DNA of 12,056 nucleotides from Microcaldota archaeon. Lineage in GTDB: Archaea > Micrarchaeota > Micrarchaeia > Anstonellales > Anstonellaceae. The notes under the pieces are model-generated. The model was not told the DNA's origin. It made no database searches and worked only from the letters and a program-made list of their open reading frames with translations. Positions within the stretch are counted from its first letter, which is position 1; each line of letters starts with the position of its first letter. The stretch covers positions 1-12,056 of the forward strand of contig JAKAME010000043.1 of the NCBI GenBank assembly GCA_021813025.1. Reading direction: 5' to 3'. Positions 1 through 6,865 of the stretch are shown piece after piece. A program made the position numbers and the translations under genes.

Positions 1-1
1 C

Positions 2-304
2 GTGAGCGCGGTGGCCGACCCGGCCAACGCCCTGAGCCCCTACACGGGCTCGCTGAACATGGTGGTCAAGGACACCGACCCAGATGCGAAGACCGCAGGC
101 GCGGTGCGCATCTCCGTCGGTGGCCCCCTGGTCAACTCGTTGACCCTGGATGCCATGAAGACCTCGGAGCTGGATGCGACGTACTTTGCTACGCAGAGCA
201 CCCTGGTCCGGGCCTTCGGCAAGACCATTGTGGTCGCCGGACAGTACGACAAGGACACCCTGGCTGCAGCCGACGCGTTCATCGCCGGCCTGCAGCAGAG
301 CTAA
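2..304 (+). CDS. S-layer protein, C-terminal end (5' truncated by window)
   Basis: The reading frame is open from the first bases, so the gene begins outside the window; the GTG at position 2 is probably internal. The visible 100 residues match the C-terminal domain of archaeal S-layer proteins of the Methanocaldococcus type. They contain an alternating strand/helix layout, a VGGPLVNSLT motif near residue 39 (compare ILVGGPxxNSLT in the family), and a closing TIVVAGQYDKDT segment followed by an alanine-rich helix (family form: VIIVAGxxxxxT..AA). These proteins form the paracrystalline outer coat of the cell. A strong hairpin terminator follows within 15 nt of the TAA stop, so the two surface proteins downstream are probably transcribed separately. 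The assignment comes from motif memory over a short fragment; the full-length gene would settle it. Confidence 0.72.
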   Translation: MSAVADPANALSPYTGSLNMVVKDTDPDAKTAGAVRISVGGPLVNSLTLDAMKTSELDATYFATQSTLVRAFGKTIVVAGQYDKDTLAAADAFIAGLQQS

Positions 305-317
305 GTCGAATGCCAAT

Positions 318-356
318 GGGCGGGGGGAAACCCCCGCCCTTCCCCTTTTTTATTTC
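318..356 (+). terminator. Hairpin terminator after S-layer gene
   Basis: A perfect 9-bp GC stem, GGGCGGGGG paired with CCCCCGCCC (318-326 with 331-339), closes a GAAA loop, which is a GNRA tetraloop. It is followed by TCCCC and then a T-rich tract (346-356). Archaeal termination mainly needs the T tract; the stem may also stabilise the 3' end of an abundant S-layer mRNA. Confidence 0.75.
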
Positions 357-444
357 CTTTTTTCCTCTCCCCCCTAGTGGAACAATCTCCCAATCCTCAG
401 GCCGGCACAATCCCCGCTGCTCTGCCGTCGCGGTTTTGGGAATG

Positions 445-452
445 TATTTAAA
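445..452 (+). promoter_or_regulatory. TATA box for the surface-protein operon
   Basis: TATTTAAA begins 31 nt before the ATG at 476. With the usual archaeal TATA-to-start distance, transcription would begin at or next to the A of the ATG, giving a leaderless mRNA. No Shine-Dalgarno-like sequence precedes the ATG, which agrees. The rest of 305-475 holds only the terminator and a pyrimidine-rich stretch. Confidence 0.7.
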
Positions 453-475
453 GTCATTCTCCTCCATTCCACTCC

Positions 476-2542
476 ATGCGACCGGCCCTGACCATTATCC
501 TGCTGCTCGCGCTAGCCCTCGCGGCAAGCGCCTCGTTCAACTCCAGCGCCTACCTCTACGCCAGCGAGGGGCCAGCCGACGTGCAGTCCGAGACTCTGGA
601 CGTGGGCGGCGGCTCGACGCTCTACGTGCTATATACCATCGGCGGCATCCCCTCCATACTCACGGCGAACGACCAGCCGATGACCGACCCCAACGCCATC
701 GCAAGCGTTCTGCGCGACTACCAGTCCCACGTCCTGCTGCCAAGCCCTTCAGAGCTGGACGCCCTGCGCTCCTACATCCTCTCCTTCAACTCCAGCCGCA
801 ACGTCAAGACCGACGCAATGGCGCGCTCGTACCCAAGCGGCATCGAGGACACCTGCCTTATCTACACCAACCTCAAATACGCCCCATGCAGCGACGCCAC
901 GAGCTGCAGCGCCACCGCCACGATGCTGTGCGCGCGCTACGACGTTGGCACGTGCCCGCCCGACCTCATCTCCCCGATGCTGCTCTCCTACGGCCGGAAC
1001 GTCAACACCTTCGCCAACCAGACCGATTCCGTCCTCTCAGCCCTGTCCGACATATCCCTGAGCAACGGCGCGGAGCAGCTCGCCTCCATCCAGTCCTCAC
1101 TGTCGGCGCTGCAGGCGGCGGCGCAGGACCAGAAAGTCACCAAGCTGCGCTCCACGCTCGCGAGCCAGTGCCCCGACTGCCTCGGCATCTGCCCGACGCC
1201 GGCCCTGGACACGGGTTCGCTGGACAATGCCTCCGCCCTCGCCAGCAGCCTCTCGGCCCGCCTCGCAGGCGCCAAGCCGGTGCAGGCCATGGCAATCCAA
1301 ATCACCCAGTCCAGCGCCGACCGCCTCGCCTATGCGCAGGCCTCGGCCCTCCTTGTGGTGTGGGCGCCCAAATGGGCCCAGTTCAAGTCGAAGTACGGGG
1401 CGCTCAAGACCCAGGTAGACACTCTTCTCACCTACAACAAGGACCCCAACTTCACCTCCTCGGCCGCAGTCTTCTCCCAGCTCTGGACATCCATGGAGAG
1501 CCGCATGTCGAACCGCAACTTCAACCAGGTGGACGCCGATTTCGCCCGCCTTGGCGGTCTGGCGGCGCCGCTGCAGGCCGCCGCCACGGACGCGGCTGTC
1601 CCCTACACGCAGACGCGCGCGGCCCAGAACCATGCCAGCGACGCCCTCATCCAGCTGCGCTGGCGCATCCTGCCCTCCGACACGTCGGCCGTGCTGGCCT
1701 ACAACAGGCTGGCTGCCCGCAAGACCGCGCTTGACGCGAACTTCACGCCCCCCTTCACGTCCGCCCAGTACTCTGTCTTCAACCAGTCGTACAACTCCCT
1801 CATCTCCGACGCGGCGGCAGTGCACGCGTCCGAGTCCGCGGACCCGGTCTCGCGCCTGGGCCAGCGCTTCTCTGAGCAGTCGGTGAACGGGGCCTTCTCG
1901 CTGGCCGCAGCGGTCGTGCCCCTCTCGGCCTCCACGCGCAACCAGCTCGCGCCGGCCATTCCCCCGGTGGCGCTTCTGGCTGCCGATTTGGCCATAGCCT
2001 CCGTGGTTCTGGTGGCCTTCATCGGCCTCCTGCTATACTTCCGCCCGCTCTTCCGCAGCCGCGCCATGCTGGGCCTGTGGATGGCCCTGCTCTTCCTCCT
2101 GCTCTTCGGCCTGGGCTTGGGCTCGGTAGGCCTCTATGTCGTGATAAACCACAACGCGCAGTCAGGCACGCTGGCCGACTTCGAGCGGCAAATCGCGCTC
2201 TCGAACAGCACCTACATAGCCATCGACCAGTCCGGCGCCCCCGCCCCCGCCCTTGCGGCCATGACCTCCTGCGCCCAGAACATCAGCGGCCAGCTCTCCG
2301 CGCGCTGGAACAAGACCACTTCGGTCTTCAGCTACGCAGGCAAGTCCTGCTCGTGGGGCTCGGCATCCAACCTCACTCTCACCCAGTGCCTCGACAGGGT
2401 CGTGCAGCATCCCCTCTTCGTTCTGCACTACAACGCGACCACCTCGAACCCCCACTTCAGCACAGTCTACAGCAGCCAGGCTGACGCATACGGGACCCAG
2501 GACTACTACGCCCGCTGCGAGCTAGGCGACGTATTGAACTGA
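476..2542 (+). CDS. Unrecognised secreted double-spanning surface protein, 688 aa
   Basis: I do not recognise a named family. Residues 1-20 form a signal peptide (R2 charge, hydrophobic core 5-17, ASA-S cleavage-like site). Two membrane helices lie near the C-terminus, at about 497-522 and 531-557, separated by a short basic loop (FRPLFRSR). The positive-inside rule places that loop in the cytoplasm, with about 475 N-terminal and 130 C-terminal residues outside. Cysteines occur in clusters (127, 138, 144, 152, 160; then 232, 235, 239; then 599, 625, 638, 681), which suggests disulfides or a metal site. About a dozen N-x-S/T sequons fit a glycosylated exterior. The middle (about 180-480) is alanine-rich and probably helical. 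The start is set by the signal peptide and a TATA box 31 nt upstream. It forms an operon with the 181-residue gene 19 nt downstream. Confidence 0.85.
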   Translation: MRPALTIILLLALALAASASFNSSAYLYASEGPADVQSETLDVGGGSTLYVLYTIGGIPSILTANDQPMTDPNAIASVLRDYQSHVLLPSPSELDALRSYILSFNSSRNVKTDAMARSYPSGIEDTCLIYTNLKYAPCSDATSCSATATMLCARYDVGTCPPDLISPMLLSYGRNVNTFANQTDSVLSALSDISLSNGAEQLASIQSSLSALQAAAQDQKVTKLRSTLASQCPDCLGICPTPALDTGSLDNASALASSLSARLAGAKPVQAMAIQITQSSADRLAYAQASALLVVWAPKWAQFKSKYGALKTQVDTLLTYNKDPNFTSSAAVFSQLWTSMESRMSNRNFNQVDADFARLGGLAAPLQAAATDAAVPYTQTRAAQNHASDALIQLRWRILPSDTSAVLAYNRLAARKTALDANFTPPFTSAQYSVFNQSYNSLISDAAAVHASESADPVSRLGQRFSEQSVNGAFSLAAAVVPLSASTRNQLAPAIPPVALLAADLAIASVVLVAFIGLLLYFRPLFRSRAMLGLWMALLFLLLFGLGLGSVGLYVVINHNAQSGTLADFERQIALSNSTYIAIDQSGAPAPALAAMTSCAQNISGQLSARWNKTTSVFSYAGKSCSWGSASNLTLTQCLDRVVQHPLFVLHYNATTSNPHFSTVYSSQADAYGTQDYYARCELGDVLN

Positions 2543-2561
2543 GAGGCAGTCCGGTGTTGTT

Positions 2562-3107
2562 ATGGCAAAAGAATCCAAGGCCCCGGGCCTCTCAATGCAG
2601 CAAAAAACCGCCCTCATAGGCGGCGCGCTCATCCTCGCGGCCGTGCTGCTCTCCCTCCTCTGGCCGTCCGTCAGCCCCGCCGCCTCGTCCGACAGCTACA
2701 GGGCCTTCGCTTCCTCGCTTGTGAACAACTCGCGCAGCGGCATCATGGTCGACGTGCGCGGCGCCTCGTCCCCGGACGCGCGCCAGAAGCTGCTGCAGTG
2801 CGAGACGGACCTCGTCCAGTCAAGCGACTTCTACCCCCGCACGGGCAAGGACCTGCTCGTCTACTACTGCGACGATTCCGGCTGCCTCTCCAGCCGCTAC
2901 CGCTACGACCTTCCCAAATACTCGTTCTCCTACGACAACCGCAGCGTCCCGTTCGCCGACGCGCTCTATGCCTTGCAGAACCGCACCTATTTCTACATCC
3001 ATTACTCCCCCTCTTCCCAGCCGCCGGCCTATTCCTCCCGCTACGCGGAAATCTTCATCACCGCGAATTCGAGCGAATCCTGCGGCATCAACGTGACGTT
3101 CGGCTAG
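2562..3107 (+). CDS. Unrecognised single-anchor surface protein, 181 aa
   Basis: No family recognised. A short basic N-terminus (K3, K6, K15) precedes one membrane helix at about residues 17-37. The remaining 140 residues should lie outside the membrane and are rich in Tyr and Ser. There are four cysteines (80, 103, 108, 174), an even number suited to two disulfides, and several N-x-S/T sequons (for example N55, N126, N140, N169, N177). The ATG lies 19 nt after the stop of the 688-residue surface gene, and no TATA box is visible between them, so they are probably co-transcribed and may act as partners. The protein resembles a type II membrane protein rather than a cleaved secreted one, because no clear cleavage site follows the helix. 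Confidence 0.8.
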   Translation: MAKESKAPGLSMQQKTALIGGALILAAVLLSLLWPSVSPAASSDSYRAFASSLVNNSRSGIMVDVRGASSPDARQKLLQCETDLVQSSDFYPRTGKDLLVYYCDDSGCLSSRYRYDLPKYSFSYDNRSVPFADALYALQNRTYFYIHYSPSSQPPAYSSRYAEIFITANSSESCGINVTFG

Positions 3108-3140
3108 GAAAATCCATGTTTTACGTTTCTTAAACATATC

Positions 3141-3148
3141 TTTATATA
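3141..3148 (+). promoter_or_regulatory. TATA box for ChaN-like gene
   Basis: TTTATATA starts 30 nt before the ATG at 3171, the same spacing as at the other leaderless genes in the window. The AT-rich sequence just upstream (3117-3140) is typical of an archaeal promoter. No ribosome-binding site lies before the ATG. Confidence 0.75.
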
Positions 3149-3170
3149 GGCAAATCGCCGGAATAATCGC

Positions 3171-4256
3171 ATGCATCTTTTCCCTACTCGCCGGCCTGCG
3201 CTCCAAGAGCATAAATCACGCAGCCTGTTCTGGAAAAAGGCGCTCCTGGTCGGGCTCGGAACCGGTCTTCTGGCGCTGACAACATTGAGCGCCCAGACGC
3301 CACAGGGCGGCAACCTCTATGAACGCCCTGTTAAGACCATCACACATCAAAGTAAAAAGGCCCCAAAGCCAGCCAAAAAACCAAGCCAGCTAAACAGGGC
3401 CAAATTCTGCGACTTGGCGCAGCTCTGCCAGAGCCGTGTTGTTTATTTTGGAGACGTCCACACCAACGCCGACATCCGGCGCGAGCTGATGGCCCAGCTG
3501 CCGGAGCTCAAGAAGGCGGGATTCACGCATTTGGCGGTGGAAATGGAGCAAAAAGACCTCGTCAACTATGCCGAGGACCTGAGAAAAGCGAAAACCGTTG
3601 ACACTATCCTGAATCTCATTGAAACAAATCAGCCCATCGCCAAAGGCAGCAAGGCCGCGAAGTTGAAGGATTTTCTGGAACTTTTCAAAGGCACAGAATT
3701 CATTCAGAAGTTTCGGGAGCTGACTGCGGTCTATCTGACCCAATACGAACTTGTGGATAGCGCCAACCGTTTGGGTTTTACAGTCGTAGCGGCTGACAGT
3801 CTGGGAGATTTAGACGATAAACTGACCAGCTTGATTGGCAAGGCGATGGGCATGACTGCGGTCAAGTCCGCCAACACGGACTCGCTCATTCATGACGACC
3901 TAAAGGGCTACGATGACATAGGGCCGCGAAACCGGTATATTGCCCGAAAGGTTTCTGAAGTCCTGGCAGACCCGAAAAACCGCGTTCTGGCGATTTTTGG
4001 CGAGGCCCATGTAGTCAAAAGCGGAATCCCGGCCTTGGTTTCCAAGATGAGCGGCGAATCCGGGCCGACCATTATATTCTCATATTCTGGGGCGCTCCAG
4101 ACAATGTATTCCGAAGACAATCTGACTGACCAATCTGTCCCATTGGAAGTGAGCGCCAGAAAATGGAACACCCAGCGCTTCGCCCTGCCCGCCGATGCTG
4201 TGGGGAAGGGGACCGAGTGCGACTGGTACTTCCACCTGCCTGAAAAAACGAAATAG
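3171..4256 (+). CDS. Secreted ChaN/TIKI/EreA-superfamily protein, 361 aa
   Basis: After a basic N-terminus and a signal or anchor helix (about 22-39) comes a Lys/Pro-rich linker (54-75). The main domain is recognisable from VVYFGDVH (90-97; family form GExH), an acidic AVEM (122-125), the helix RNRYIARKV (253-261) and IFGEAH (275-280). These are the spaced Gly/His/Glu motifs of the superfamily that includes haem-binding ChaN, the TIKI proteases and erythromycin esterase. Members bind metal or haem, or hydrolyse substrates; which applies here cannot be read from sequence. The domain should lie outside the membrane. Cysteines at 80, 86 and 350 are present. Base composition is visibly lower in GC than the flanking genes and the protein looks bacterial, which suggests horizontal acquisition. 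The start is supported by the TATA spacing, although a later start near residue 22 would keep the signal. Confidence 0.75.
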   Translation: MHLFPTRRPALQEHKSRSLFWKKALLVGLGTGLLALTTLSAQTPQGGNLYERPVKTITHQSKKAPKPAKKPSQLNRAKFCDLAQLCQSRVVYFGDVHTNADIRRELMAQLPELKKAGFTHLAVEMEQKDLVNYAEDLRKAKTVDTILNLIETNQPIAKGSKAAKLKDFLELFKGTEFIQKFRELTAVYLTQYELVDSANRLGFTVVAADSLGDLDDKLTSLIGKAMGMTAVKSANTDSLIHDDLKGYDDIGPRNRYIARKVSEVLADPKNRVLAIFGEAHVVKSGIPALVSKMSGESGPTIIFSYSGALQTMYSEDNLTDQSVPLEVSARKWNTQRFALPADAVGKGTECDWYFHLPEKTK

Positions 4257-4270
4257 CGACGCCCGAACTC

Positions 4271-4294
4271 GCGGGAGCGGCTCGCTTTTTCTTT
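4271..4294 (+). terminator. Terminator between convergent genes
   Basis: A modest 5-bp stem (GCGGG with CTCGC, one G-U pair, 4271-4285) is followed by TTTTTCTTT. It would end the ChaN-like transcript just before the aRF1 stop. On the opposite strand a T6 run (4243-4248, inside the last codons of the ChaN-like gene) may end the aRF1 transcript. Confidence 0.5.
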
Positions 4295-4297
4295 CCC

Positions 4298-5527
4298 CTA
4301 CTTGTATCTCAAGAACGCGCCTATGCCGTAAAACGACTGGTGGAACTGCGCCCCTTCCGACGTGTCTGTCGAAATGATTTCCGTTTTGGTGCCGCAGGCG
4401 TCCGCAAGCTCAATCAGATTGTCCGCCAAATCAACTGCTGAGAGAACCGAGACCGAGGTGCCGTCCGGCAGGGTTTTTGGCGGCTCCTCCTCAGCCCTCT
4501 TGTTGACGAACCTCTCCTCCCCACCCTGCAGCCTGACATGGTAGCGCGTCCATTTCAGGCCGTCGGAAATCAGCAGCAGGCTGGCCTGCTTGCTCTCAAG
4601 GCAGGCGCGCACGTTGGCCTCGCCATAAACGGCCAAGCCGCCAGCCACCACTTCCTTGATGAAGCGGTCTATGAGCTGCTTCTCTCTCGCAGCCTCCTGC
4701 GCCTGTATGATGTCCCCGCACTTGGCCATAAGCTCGCGCAGGCCCTGCTCGTCGGTGTAACCGGTGTCTATGGGCCTGCCCAGCACCTTGATTTGGTAGT
4801 TGAAGGGGCTCATCTTGACGAAATCCTCCTTCGCCGGGCCGGGGCCGCCCACGATAACTCCCTTCACCCCTGTCACGAAATACTGGTCCATCGCCTCTCC
4901 TATGCGCTTGTAGTAGTATTCGATGGATTCCTCAATCAGCCGCTCGTATCTGCGCGCAGACTGCCCTCCCTTTCTTATCTTGCTGTGGGCAGTCGAATTC
5001 AGCCTGCGCAAGATGTTGACCGACGTGCCCCTAAGCGTGGCAAGGGTGCATTCGCGCCCGTCCAGCACCACGAGGCCGTAGGTGTCCTTGACATCCACCG
5101 TGCGCTGCAAAGGCTCGAGGAAAAAGCGCGAGTCGCAGCGGTAGATTGAAACCGTAATCGGCTCCGGCGGAAATACGGTGAACAATTCTATGTCAGTGCG
5201 CGCAGGATTGTCCGACACGTTGCCGCAGAATATGGCGATGCCGCTCTCAGGCGCCGAGTTCCCGTAAACTTTGAGGTGGTGGATGATTCTCTCAAGCGCG
5301 TCAGTCACGTTCTTTCTCGTGCTTTTGCTCTTTATGTTGGAGGCCTGCCCGGCCTCCTCTTTGAGCTTGTTGGATGTTTCATGCACAGGCGCGCCGCCGG
5401 GAATATAGACCGAAATAAGCTCGGTGCCGCTGCCGCGCATGTTTCTCAAGTGGTCGAGCTGGCGCTTGAGCTGGTAGAGCGCCTTGCTCCGCGTGGCTTT
5501 CTGCTCCTCAGTCTCGACTTTTCCCAT
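4298..5527 (-). CDS. prf1: Peptide chain release factor aRF1
   Basis: This is the archaeal class-1 release factor, which reads all three stop codons in the ribosomal A site and triggers hydrolysis of peptidyl-tRNA. All three domains are visible. Domain 1 carries GT at 34-35, NIKS at 64-67 and Y129-x-C131-x3-F135, the stop-codon recognition elements. Domain 2 holds the catalytic GGQ at 187-189 within RKGGQSARRYERLIEES. Domain 3 ends in the typical FYGIGAFLRY signature. The length of 409 residues is normal for the family. The ATG at 5527 gives a standard N-terminus, and a TATA-like box 55 nt upstream predicts a leader of about 25 nt without an obvious Shine-Dalgarno site. It stands alone and converges with the ChaN-like gene. 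Confidence 0.97.
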   Translation of the reverse strand: MGKVETEEQKATRSKALYQLKRQLDHLRNMRGSGTELISVYIPGGAPVHETSNKLKEEAGQASNIKSKSTRKNVTDALERIIHHLKVYGNSAPESGIAIFCGNVSDNPARTDIELFTVFPPEPITVSIYRCDSRFFLEPLQRTVDVKDTYGLVVLDGRECTLATLRGTSVNILRRLNSTAHSKIRKGGQSARRYERLIEESIEYYYKRIGEAMDQYFVTGVKGVIVGGPGPAKEDFVKMSPFNYQIKVLGRPIDTGYTDEQGLRELMAKCGDIIQAQEAAREKQLIDRFIKEVVAGGLAVYGEANVRACLESKQASLLLISDGLKWTRYHVRLQGGEERFVNKRAEEEPPKTLPDGTSVSVLSAVDLADNLIELADACGTKTEIISTDTSEGAQFHQSFYGIGAFLRYK

Positions 5528-5574
5528 GGATTATCGACTCGTGAATGTGTCTGCTCAGACTAAGCCGGGGGGTG

Positions 5575-5582
5575 TTTAAATA
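5575..5582 (-). promoter_or_regulatory. TATA box for aRF1
   Basis: On the minus strand this reads TATTTAAA, identical to the box upstream of the 688-residue surface gene. Its first base is 55 nt from the ATG at 5527, so transcription should start near 5552 and leave a leader of about 25 nt. Confidence 0.6.
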
Positions 5583-5603
5583 CGCTGGGGTGAAGGCGCA
5601 AAC

Positions 5604-5640
5604 AATAATAAACTATTATGTTCTATTATGCTCCATAATA
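5604..5640. promoter_or_regulatory. Phased operator/promoter of the toxin-antitoxin operon
   Basis: Four 7-bp half-sites begin exactly 10 bp apart: AATAATA (5604), TATTATG (5614), TATTATG (5624) and CATAATA (5634). The last two form a perfect inverted repeat with a CTC spacer, and the first two form a near-perfect one (6 of 7) with an AAC spacer. Toxin-antitoxin operons are usually self-repressed by a ribbon-helix-helix antitoxin bound to such repeats, so this is the probable operator. The AT-rich repeats probably also contain the TATA element. The site also overlaps an upstream in-frame ATG at 5628, which argues against that codon being the start. Confidence 0.6.
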
Positions 5641-5660
5641 CGCTTTTCGGGGTGCCCCTC

Positions 5661-5900
5661 ATGACCTCTGCCATCGTGAACCTGACGGACGACAACAATC
5701 TCGCGCTCAACATCCTCAAGGCCAAATTCGGCCTGCGCAACAAATCCGATGCCATGAATTTCGTGGTCTCGGCCTATGCCAAGGAGGCGCTGGAACCGCA
5801 GCTGAGGCCGGAATATGTCCAGAAGCTCAGGAAAATCATGAAAGAGAAAGGCAAGGTCTACGCTTCTCTGGACGAAATGATGAAGGAATACGGGCGCTAG
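5661..5900 (+). CDS. Antitoxin, ribbon-helix-helix type (DUF2683-like), 79 aa
   Basis: This small protein would neutralise the toxin encoded just downstream and repress its own operon. The N-terminus (SAIVNL) looks like the DNA-binding beta strand of a ribbon-helix-helix fold, followed by two helices (about 11-21 and 28-44, NKSDAMNFVVSAYA). The C-terminal LEPQLRPEYVQKLRKIM and the following acidic helix resemble the toxin-binding tail of archaeal DUF2683 proteins. The start at 5661 is preferred over the in-frame ATG at 5628 for three reasons: homologues begin right before the strand, GGGGTG sits 6 nt upstream, and 5628 falls inside the operator. Starting at 5628 would add 11 residues. The stop lies 12 nt before the toxin ATG. 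Confidence 0.78.
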   Translation: MTSAIVNLTDDNNLALNILKAKFGLRNKSDAMNFVVSAYAKEALEPQLRPEYVQKLRKIMKEKGKVYASLDEMMKEYGR

Positions 5901-5912
5901 GGGGCGAGCGTG

Positions 5913-6176
5913 ATGTACCGGCCTGAAGACACGCTCACCTTCCGCGCCAAGATGAAGAAGCTGCGCAAGCGGGATTACCCGCGCTTCGAACGGGTGCGCA
6001 AGAAAATGGATGAAATCCTGCAAGAGCCGCACCACTACAAGCCGCTGGGCAACCTTCTGGCTGGCGCTCTTCGCGTCCATATCGACCCATTCGTCTTCAC
6101 CTTCGAGATTGACGAGGTGCGCCAGGTGGTCCGCTTCCTGGATTTCGACCATCATGACAAAATCTACCGGAATTGA
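5913..6176 (+). CDS. RelE/ParE-type toxin, 87 aa
   Basis: The protein has the size and layout of the RelE/ParE superfamily. Two basic N-terminal helices (RAKMKKLRKRDYPRFERVRKK broken at about residue 20) are followed by EILQEPHHYKPLGN, a typical link, then the strands LRVHI (53-57), FVFTFEI (60-66) and VVRFLDFDHHDKIY (72-85). The closing HHDKxY is characteristic of archaeal RelE-like toxins, which cleave mRNA on the ribosome. R54, H80, H81, D82 and Y85 are plausible functional residues. A GTG at 5910 directly precedes the ATG at 5913 and either could start translation; GGGGG at 5900-5904 is a possible ribosome site. It is the second gene of the operon and converges with carbonic anhydrase. 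ParE-like gyrase poisoning cannot be excluded. Confidence 0.82.
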   Translation: MYRPEDTLTFRAKMKKLRKRDYPRFERVRKKMDEILQEPHHYKPLGNLLAGALRVHIDPFVFTFEIDEVRQVVRFLDFDHHDKIYRN

Positions 6177-6195
6177 GGGTGAAGCGTGGAATTGG

Positions 6196-6200
6196 AAAAA
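6196..6200 (-). terminator. Short T-run after carbonic anhydrase
   Basis: On the minus strand TTTTT begins 4 nt after the TGA stop of the carbonic anhydrase. Short T runs are enough for archaeal RNA polymerase termination, but this one is minimal and the call is weak. Confidence 0.3.
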
Positions 6201-6204
6201 GCAA

Positions 6205-6768
6205 TCAGATGAATTCTACCCTTCCTGTCTCAAGCGAATAGAGCGCGCCCATGATTTTGAGCCTGCCCTCTTTCTCGAGGTGCGAAACAATATGGCTCTT
6301 TTGGCGGATGTTCTCGATGGAGCATTCCACGTTGCAGGCGACTGATTCGGCAGGGGAGAAGCTTTTCTTTCCTGCCGCCGGGGCAACCGCCTCCACTATG
6401 CTTTTGATGTTGCCCTCGCCCCCCCTGCCCTTGCATTCGCACGTGGCCTTCACCGCCCCGCAGCCCGAATGGCCCATTACAACCAGCAGTGGCGTGTGCA
6501 GATGCTCGCATCCGTATTCGAGCGAGCCCAAGTCAATGGCGCCTGCCACGTTGCCTGCGGTGCGCACCACGAATATCTCCCCAGCCTGCGCGTCGAAAAT
6601 GAATTCAGGCACCACGCGGCTGTCTGAGCACGAGAGGATGGTGACAAAAGGGTGCTGGCCTGCCGCAAGCTCGGCGCGGCGGGCAGGCAGGTCGTATTCT
6701 TTCCGCTTTCCGCCAGCATAGCGGGCGTTTCCTTCCTTCAGCCTGGCTAAGGATTGTCCGGCATCCAT
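6205..6768 (-). CDS. Beta-class carbonic anhydrase
   Basis: The enzyme interconverts CO2 and bicarbonate with a zinc ion in the cytoplasm. Numbered from a GTG at 6777, the zinc ligands are C50, H103 and C106, seen in CSDSRV (50-55) and GHSGCGAV (102-109). The D52-R54 dyad that positions the substrate is intact, as are VRTAGN (71-76) and the SLEYGCEHL helix. The N-terminal helix QSLARLKEGNARY is typical of the family. The length of 187 residues is normal for a compact prokaryotic form. The ATG at 6768 is preferred by codon type, but the GTG at 6777 lies 31 nt from the start of a TATA-like box and could be a leaderless start adding three residues. The gene lies downstream, on the same strand, of a gene with a diverged version of the same motifs. 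Confidence 0.93.
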   Translation of the reverse strand: MDAGQSLARLKEGNARYAGGKRKEYDLPARRAELAAGQHPFVTILSCSDSRVVPEFIFDAQAGEIFVVRTAGNVAGAIDLGSLEYGCEHLHTPLLVVMGHSGCGAVKATCECKGRGGEGNIKSIVEAVAPAAGKKSFSPAESVACNVECSIENIRQKSHIVSHLEKEGRLKIMGALYSLETGRVEFI

Positions 6769-6799
6769 GAAAACCACTGGTTCTCACTGGGCGAAGAAA

Positions 6800-6842
6800 G
6801 AATAAAAAGGAGGGGCTCGGGCCGGCCTTGGCGGCGGGCCGG
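6800..6842 (-). terminator. Possible terminator after the CA-like gene
   Basis: A 6-bp GC stem (CCGGCC at 6822-6827 with GGCCGG at 6837-6842, 9-nt loop) is followed on the minus strand, after a 13-nt gap, by CTTTTTATT. The gap is long for a classical terminator and the T-run overlaps the possible promoter of the next gene. Confidence 0.3.
6801..6808 (-). promoter_or_regulatory. Possible TATA box for carbonic anhydrase
   Basis: On the minus strand the sequence reads TTTTTATT. Its first base lies 31 nt before the GTG at 6777 and 40 nt before the ATG at 6768. The same T-run could instead end the upstream transcript, so its role is uncertain. Confidence 0.45.
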
Positions 6843-6865
6843 GTTCGCGCGCATGCAGGGGCGTC

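Noticed and set aside
310..1734. Plus-strand open frame of 474 codons overlapping the 688-aa surface gene
   Set aside because: Its translation is rich in Arg, Pro and His without structure, and it starts inside the S-layer terminator. The overlapping frame has a signal peptide, membrane helices and a TATA box.
5628..5660. Upstream ATG as the antitoxin start
   Set aside because: The ATG lies within the inverted-repeat operator, and the extra 11 residues precede the point where ribbon-helix-helix antitoxins normally begin.
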